Source: Deltaproteobacteria bacterium RIFCSPLOWO2_02_FULL_57_26 (GTDB lineage: Bacteria; Desulfobacterota; Binatia; UBA9968). From it: a stretch of 9,383 bases of DNA. Made by a program: the position numbers and the translations under genes. The notes under the pieces are model-generated. The model had not been told where the DNA came from. It ran no database searches and saw nothing but the letters and a program-made list of their open reading frames with translations. Shown piece after piece: positions 7,362 through 9,383 of this stretch. Numbering within the stretch: the stretch's first letter is position 1; each line of letters opens with the position of its first letter. The DNA is taken from contig MGSI01000053.1 in assembly GCA_001798455.1 (NCBI GenBank), forward strand, positions 1-9,383. The letters run 5' to 3'.

Positions 7362-7946
7362 TCAAGCATCATTCTCTTCCGGCTTGAAATCATAGGCGAT
7401 CTCTAGAAATTGTTTGAGGATCCGCGCCGTGGCGCCCCAGATATCCCAACCCTGATAGTAAAAGTGATACACGGGATGGCGCCTGTCGGGATCGAAGTAA
7501 CGATCCTCCGTGACCAAGCAGCCGGGCTGCAGGAGAGCAGAAACCGGGACTGAAAAAACTGCCGAGGTCTCTGCGTGGTTCAAGCGAAATTCATAGGGCC
7601 AGGGGATGAGACCGACGAATGGGGTGACGGAAAAATTGTAGGCCGACCTGGTCTGGTCGAGCCGTCCCAAAACCCGAACATGGCCGGGATCAATGCCGAT
7701 CTCCTCGTAAGTCTCGCGCAGGGCCGCCTCCAGATCTCCCCGGTCCACCGGATCGACCCTTCCCCCGGGAAAAGCCACCTGGCCGCTGTGATGGTTGAGC
7801 CCCTCCGCCCTTTGGGTAAAGATCAAGTAGTCTCCGTCCTCGCGCTCCTGGATCGGGACCAAGACCGCCGCTTGGGTATAGTCCCCTCCGCTTAACGTGC
7901 GCGGGGTGCGCGCCTGGAGGATTTTGGAGATTGTGTCGGCGGCCAT
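7362..7946 (-). CDS. nudL: NudL-like CoA pyrophosphatase (Nudix hydrolase)
   Basis: This 194-residue cytoplasmic enzyme is close in length to E. coli NudL (about 192). The Nudix box starts at G61 in FPGGRVDPVD and ends in ALRETYEEIGI (75-85), giving the metal-binding REXXEEXG core at R77, E78, E81, E82 and G84. Just before it, FTQRAEGLNHHSGQVAFPGG (43-62) matches the UPF0035/CoA-Nudix signature, except that N51 replaces its usual arginine. The C-terminal part (VTPFVGLIPWPY, AVFSVPVSALL, WDIWGATARILKQF) follows the NudL pattern, including the conserved W-G-x-T/A helix. The family cleaves coenzyme A or its oxidised and acyl forms to 3',5'-ADP and 4'-phosphopantetheine using Mg2+ or Mn2+. It is transcribed divergently from nth. 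No clear ribosome-binding site precedes the ATG. The gene symbol is by similarity; substrate preference is not determinable. Confidence 0.88.
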   Translation of the reverse strand: MAADTISKILQARTPRTLSGGDYTQAAVLVPIQEREDGDYLIFTQRAEGLNHHSGQVAFPGGRVDPVDRGDLEAALRETYEEIGIDPGHVRVLGRLDQTRSAYNFSVTPFVGLIPWPYEFRLNHAETSAVFSVPVSALLQPGCLVTEDRYFDPDRRHPVYHFYYQGWDIWGATARILKQFLEIAYDFKPEENDA

Positions 7947-8034
7947 CTTCGGAGAAAAACCGGTTTGATCTCGGCAAGAGTTATGCTAAAGACTCCCGTT
8001 AATTTACCGAATCCCCGGCCAAAAAGCCAGTGCC
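7947..8034. promoter_or_regulatory. Divergent intergenic region between nudL-like gene and nth
   Basis: These 88 bases separate the start codons of two genes read away from each other, so promoters for both are expected here. The stretch is AT-richer than its flanks. TATGCT (7982-7987) resembles a -10 box for nth, but the nearest TTGATC (7965-7970) is only 11 bases away, too close for a standard sigma-70 pair. No operator palindrome was found. The call is positional, not motif-based. Confidence 0.35.
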
Positions 8035-8691
8035 GTGACGCATAGAGAAATCCATCAAGCCATCCGCATCCTGCGCCGAGAGGTGCCGAAATGGCAGACC
8101 CCGATCGTCACCGTGGTGGCGCAATCGTCGGAGAGCCCGTTCCATGTTTTGATCTCCTGCATCCTGAGCCTTCGCACTCAGGACGCCACCACGGCCCAGG
8201 CCTCCCGCCGCCTCTTCGCCCTGGCAGGCACGCCGGCAGAGATGCGCAGGCTTTCAACCAGGAAAATCGAAAAGGCGATCTACCCGGTCGGATTTTACCG
8301 TACCAAGGCCAAAACAATTCGCGAGATCTGCCGCACTCTGATTGAAAATTACGCCGGGCGGGTTCCCGATGAGATTGACGAGCTTCTGAAGCTCAAGGGA
8401 GTAGGACGAAAAACCGCGAATCTCGTGGTGACCTTAGGTTATCGGAAGCCCGGAATCTGTGTAGACACCCACGTCCACCGGATCTCCAACCGCTGGGGAT
8501 ACGTGCGGACGAAGAATCCGAAAGAGACCGAGTTCGCGCTGCGCCAGAGACTCCCAAAGCGATACTGGATCGAATACAACGACCTGCTCGTCTCGTTCGG
8601 TCAGCACCTGTGCCGGCCGATATCGCCCATGTGCAGCCAGTGTCCGGTGGAGAAGTACTGCGATAAGGTGGGAGTTAAAATTCACCGGTAA
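8035..8691 (+). CDS. nth: Endonuclease III, DNA glycosylase/AP lyase
   Basis: This 218-residue base-excision repair enzyme (E. coli Nth is 211) removes oxidised pyrimidines and nicks the resulting abasic site. The helix-hairpin-helix LKLKGVGRKTA (118-128) contains the catalytic lysine K126, and VDTH (143-146) holds the catalytic aspartate D144. The [4Fe-4S] cluster loop is complete, with cysteines 193, 200, 203 and 209 in C-x6-C-x2-C-x5-C spacing. LSLRTQD (44-50) supplies the conserved glutamine of the active-site pocket. The chosen start is GTG at 8035, which gives an N-terminal length matching the family; no convincing ribosome-binding site is visible, so the exact start is less certain than the identity. 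It is divergent from the Nudix gene. No residue important for catalysis is missing, so it is expected to be active. Confidence 0.95.
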   Translation: MTHREIHQAIRILRREVPKWQTPIVTVVAQSSESPFHVLISCILSLRTQDATTAQASRRLFALAGTPAEMRRLSTRKIEKAIYPVGFYRTKAKTIREICRTLIENYAGRVPDEIDELLKLKGVGRKTANLVVTLGYRKPGICVDTHVHRISNRWGYVRTKNPKETEFALRQRLPKRYWIEYNDLLVSFGQHLCRPISPMCSQCPVEKYCDKVGVKIHR

Positions 8692-8738
8692 TCAAAGCCC
8701 GGGTTGCAGCATCGGCCGAACTTTGAAATACTGAACCA

Positions 8739-9023
8739 GTGCCGAAAGGACCGAACAACGGCTGGAAGTGTCTTAACGTTACCGTTAGCGATAAAGAATC
8801 TGGCGCCGTCATTGAATACAAGATCCATTGCTATCGGAAAAATGATGGATGGTACGACGAGGTGGGGTATGACAGCCACGAGATCAAGAAGGGTAAAAAG
8901 GTTCTGGCGACCCATCTTCATGTTAAGCTCGTTACTCCCTTTAAGGAGCCAAAGGCGGGAGAAGAGGAGCTTCGGCGCATCATTGACATCATCTTGCCGG
9001 AGCTGAAGGAGATCACGAAATGA
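8739..9023 (+). CDS. Small hypothetical protein, first gene of a coupled pair
   Basis: This 94-residue soluble protein has no signal peptide or membrane segment and no family I can name with confidence. GTG at 8739 is the first possible start after an in-frame TGA (8724-8726); there is no clear ribosome-binding site. The N-terminal half looks like beta strands (WKCLNVTVSD, AVIEYKIHCYRK), then YDSHEIKKGKK (44-54), THLHVKL (58-64), and an amphipathic acidic C-terminal helix (GEEELRRIIDIILPELKEI). The His-rich YDSHE/HLHV arrangement vaguely recalls small toxin-type proteins annotated DUF6516 or DUF7718, but that is recollection of pattern only. It overlaps the next gene by four bases (ATGA). GC content is about 47%, below that of the neighbours, suggesting acquisition. 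A toxin-antitoxin role is possible, not shown. Confidence 0.6.
   Translation: MPKGPNNGWKCLNVTVSDKESGAVIEYKIHCYRKNDGWYDEVGYDSHEIKKGKKVLATHLHVKLVTPFKEPKAGEEELRRIIDIILPELKEITK
9006..9011 (+). promoter_or_regulatory. Ribosome-binding site inside the upstream small gene
   Basis: AAGGAG ends 8 bases before the ATG at 9020 and lies within the last codons of the preceding small gene. With the ATGA overlap, it supports translational coupling of the two products. Confidence 0.65.
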
Positions 9024-9289
9024 GCCGAATACTTGCCATAAAAGGAGCCGATAGCGAAACAAAAATCGATTATTCTTCTCTTTCGCTCAAGGAAATCCAA
9101 AAAAGGATTAAGGGGTACGAAAAGAGCTACGGTAGCTTTACGAAATTCTTACGCGGGTACGATTGTGGGTATAGTCCGCCGGAGGATTATATCACCCTTA
9201 TAGACTGGGAATGCCTCCTGAACGAAATCAAGAGCAGAAAAAGCACACGCCTCTCTCTAATCAGAGGGGGTAAAAGAAAACCGCGGTAA
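9020..9289 (+). CDS. Small hypothetical protein, second gene of a coupled pair
   Basis: This 89-residue protein is predicted cytoplasmic. Its start is well supported by AAGGAG eight bases upstream and by the ATGA overlap with the previous stop. Residues about 20-45 form a charged helical segment (SLKEIQKRIKGYEKSYGS) running into FTKFLRGYDCGY, then a DYITLIDWECLL motif (56-67) and a strongly basic tail (about 70-89, ending GGKRKPR). The pattern of a short helix, KxYGSFxxFL and a (D/E)YxxxDWxxLL end resembles small antitoxin-like partners encoded beside short toxin-type proteins; I offer this as an impression only. The basic tail could contact nucleic acid. GC content is about 43%, the lowest of any gene here. 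Function unknown. Confidence 0.65.
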   Translation: MSRILAIKGADSETKIDYSSLSLKEIQKRIKGYEKSYGSFTKFLRGYDCGYSPPEDYITLIDWECLLNEIKSRKSTRLSLIRGGKRKPR

Positions 9290-9383
9290 CGGCCCGCGAT
9301 GTTTCGCTCACTCATCTACTCATTTCTTTTCCGGCCTGAGAACTTCCGGAAAATATCGGGAAGGGGCCCAGAGGTGGGTTGCA
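9290..9383. other. 3' end of window, no gene seen
   Basis: These last 94 bases contain no supported coding region or RNA gene. The one structural feature is the inverted repeat listed separately; a following gene may begin beyond the window edge. Confidence 0.5.
9327..9353. repeat. Perfect 8-base inverted repeat, 11-base loop
   Basis: TTTTCCGG (9327-9334) pairs exactly with CCGGAAAA (9346-9353). The A/T bases are at the outer ends of the stem and there is no T-run after it, so it does not have the form of a Rho-independent terminator on either strand. It may be a regulator site for something downstream, or chance. Confidence 0.4.

Noticed and set aside
8704..9006. Alternative plus-strand ORF of 100 codons overlapping the first small gene
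   Set aside because: The 8739-9023 frame is stop-coupled to the next gene and gives a more protein-like sequence; the alternative has neither a ribosome-binding site nor a coupled end.
9327..9353. Rho-independent terminator after the small gene pair
   Set aside because: The stem TTTTCCGG/CCGGAAAA has its T bases on the 5' arm and no T-run after the 3' arm on either strand, the reverse of a terminator.
1..9383. CRISPR array, tRNA/rRNA genes or insertion sequence
   Set aside because: No spaced direct repeats, cloverleaf-like or rRNA-like segments, transposase motifs or terminal inverted repeats were seen on either strand.

Overview
The window is a dense stretch of bacterial chromosome, about 58-60% GC by eye over most of its length. 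It looks like a Gram-negative organism, because the first genes encode an outer-membrane barrel, secreted periplasmic proteins and a large inner-membrane RND permease. This gene mix, followed by a NitT/TauT-type (NMT1-like) solute-binding protein, is common in uncultured soil and subsurface lineages related to the old Deltaproteobacteria (for example Binatota, Rokubacteria or NC10). That placement is a guess; no rRNA or other phylogenetic marker is present.

Positions 3-7281 (+ strand) hold five closely spaced genes, probably one operon whose beginning lies before the window. They are: a DUF1302-family outer-membrane barrel (5' end cut off by the window edge), a DUF1329-family periplasmic protein with a LolA/LolB-like assignment, a secreted seven-repeat YCF48-type beta-propeller, and an RND/MMPL-family permease whose GTG start overlaps the propeller stop. 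A periplasmic solute-binding protein follows 16 bases later with a strong ribosome-binding site. The first four would span outer membrane, periplasm and inner membrane, so they read as a trans-envelope machine for a lipid or other hydrophobic molecule. Direction of transport and substrate cannot be read from the sequence. The binding protein has no ABC permease or ATPase beside it in this window.

Positions 7362-8691 hold two housekeeping-type genes transcribed away from each other across an 88-base gap: a NudL-like CoA-pyrophosphatase Nudix hydrolase (- strand, convergent with the binding protein) and endonuclease III (nth, + strand) with an intact catalytic Lys/Asp pair and Fe-S cluster cysteines.

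Positions 8739-9289 hold two small overlapping genes of unknown function, translationally coupled and clearly more AT-rich (about 43-48% GC by eye) than the rest. Size, coupling and composition resemble a mobile toxin-antitoxin-type pair, but this is not proven. The last 94 bases contain only a short perfect inverted repeat. No tRNA, rRNA, CRISPR array, insertion sequence or convincing intrinsic terminator was seen, and no gene-free stretch exceeds 100 bases.
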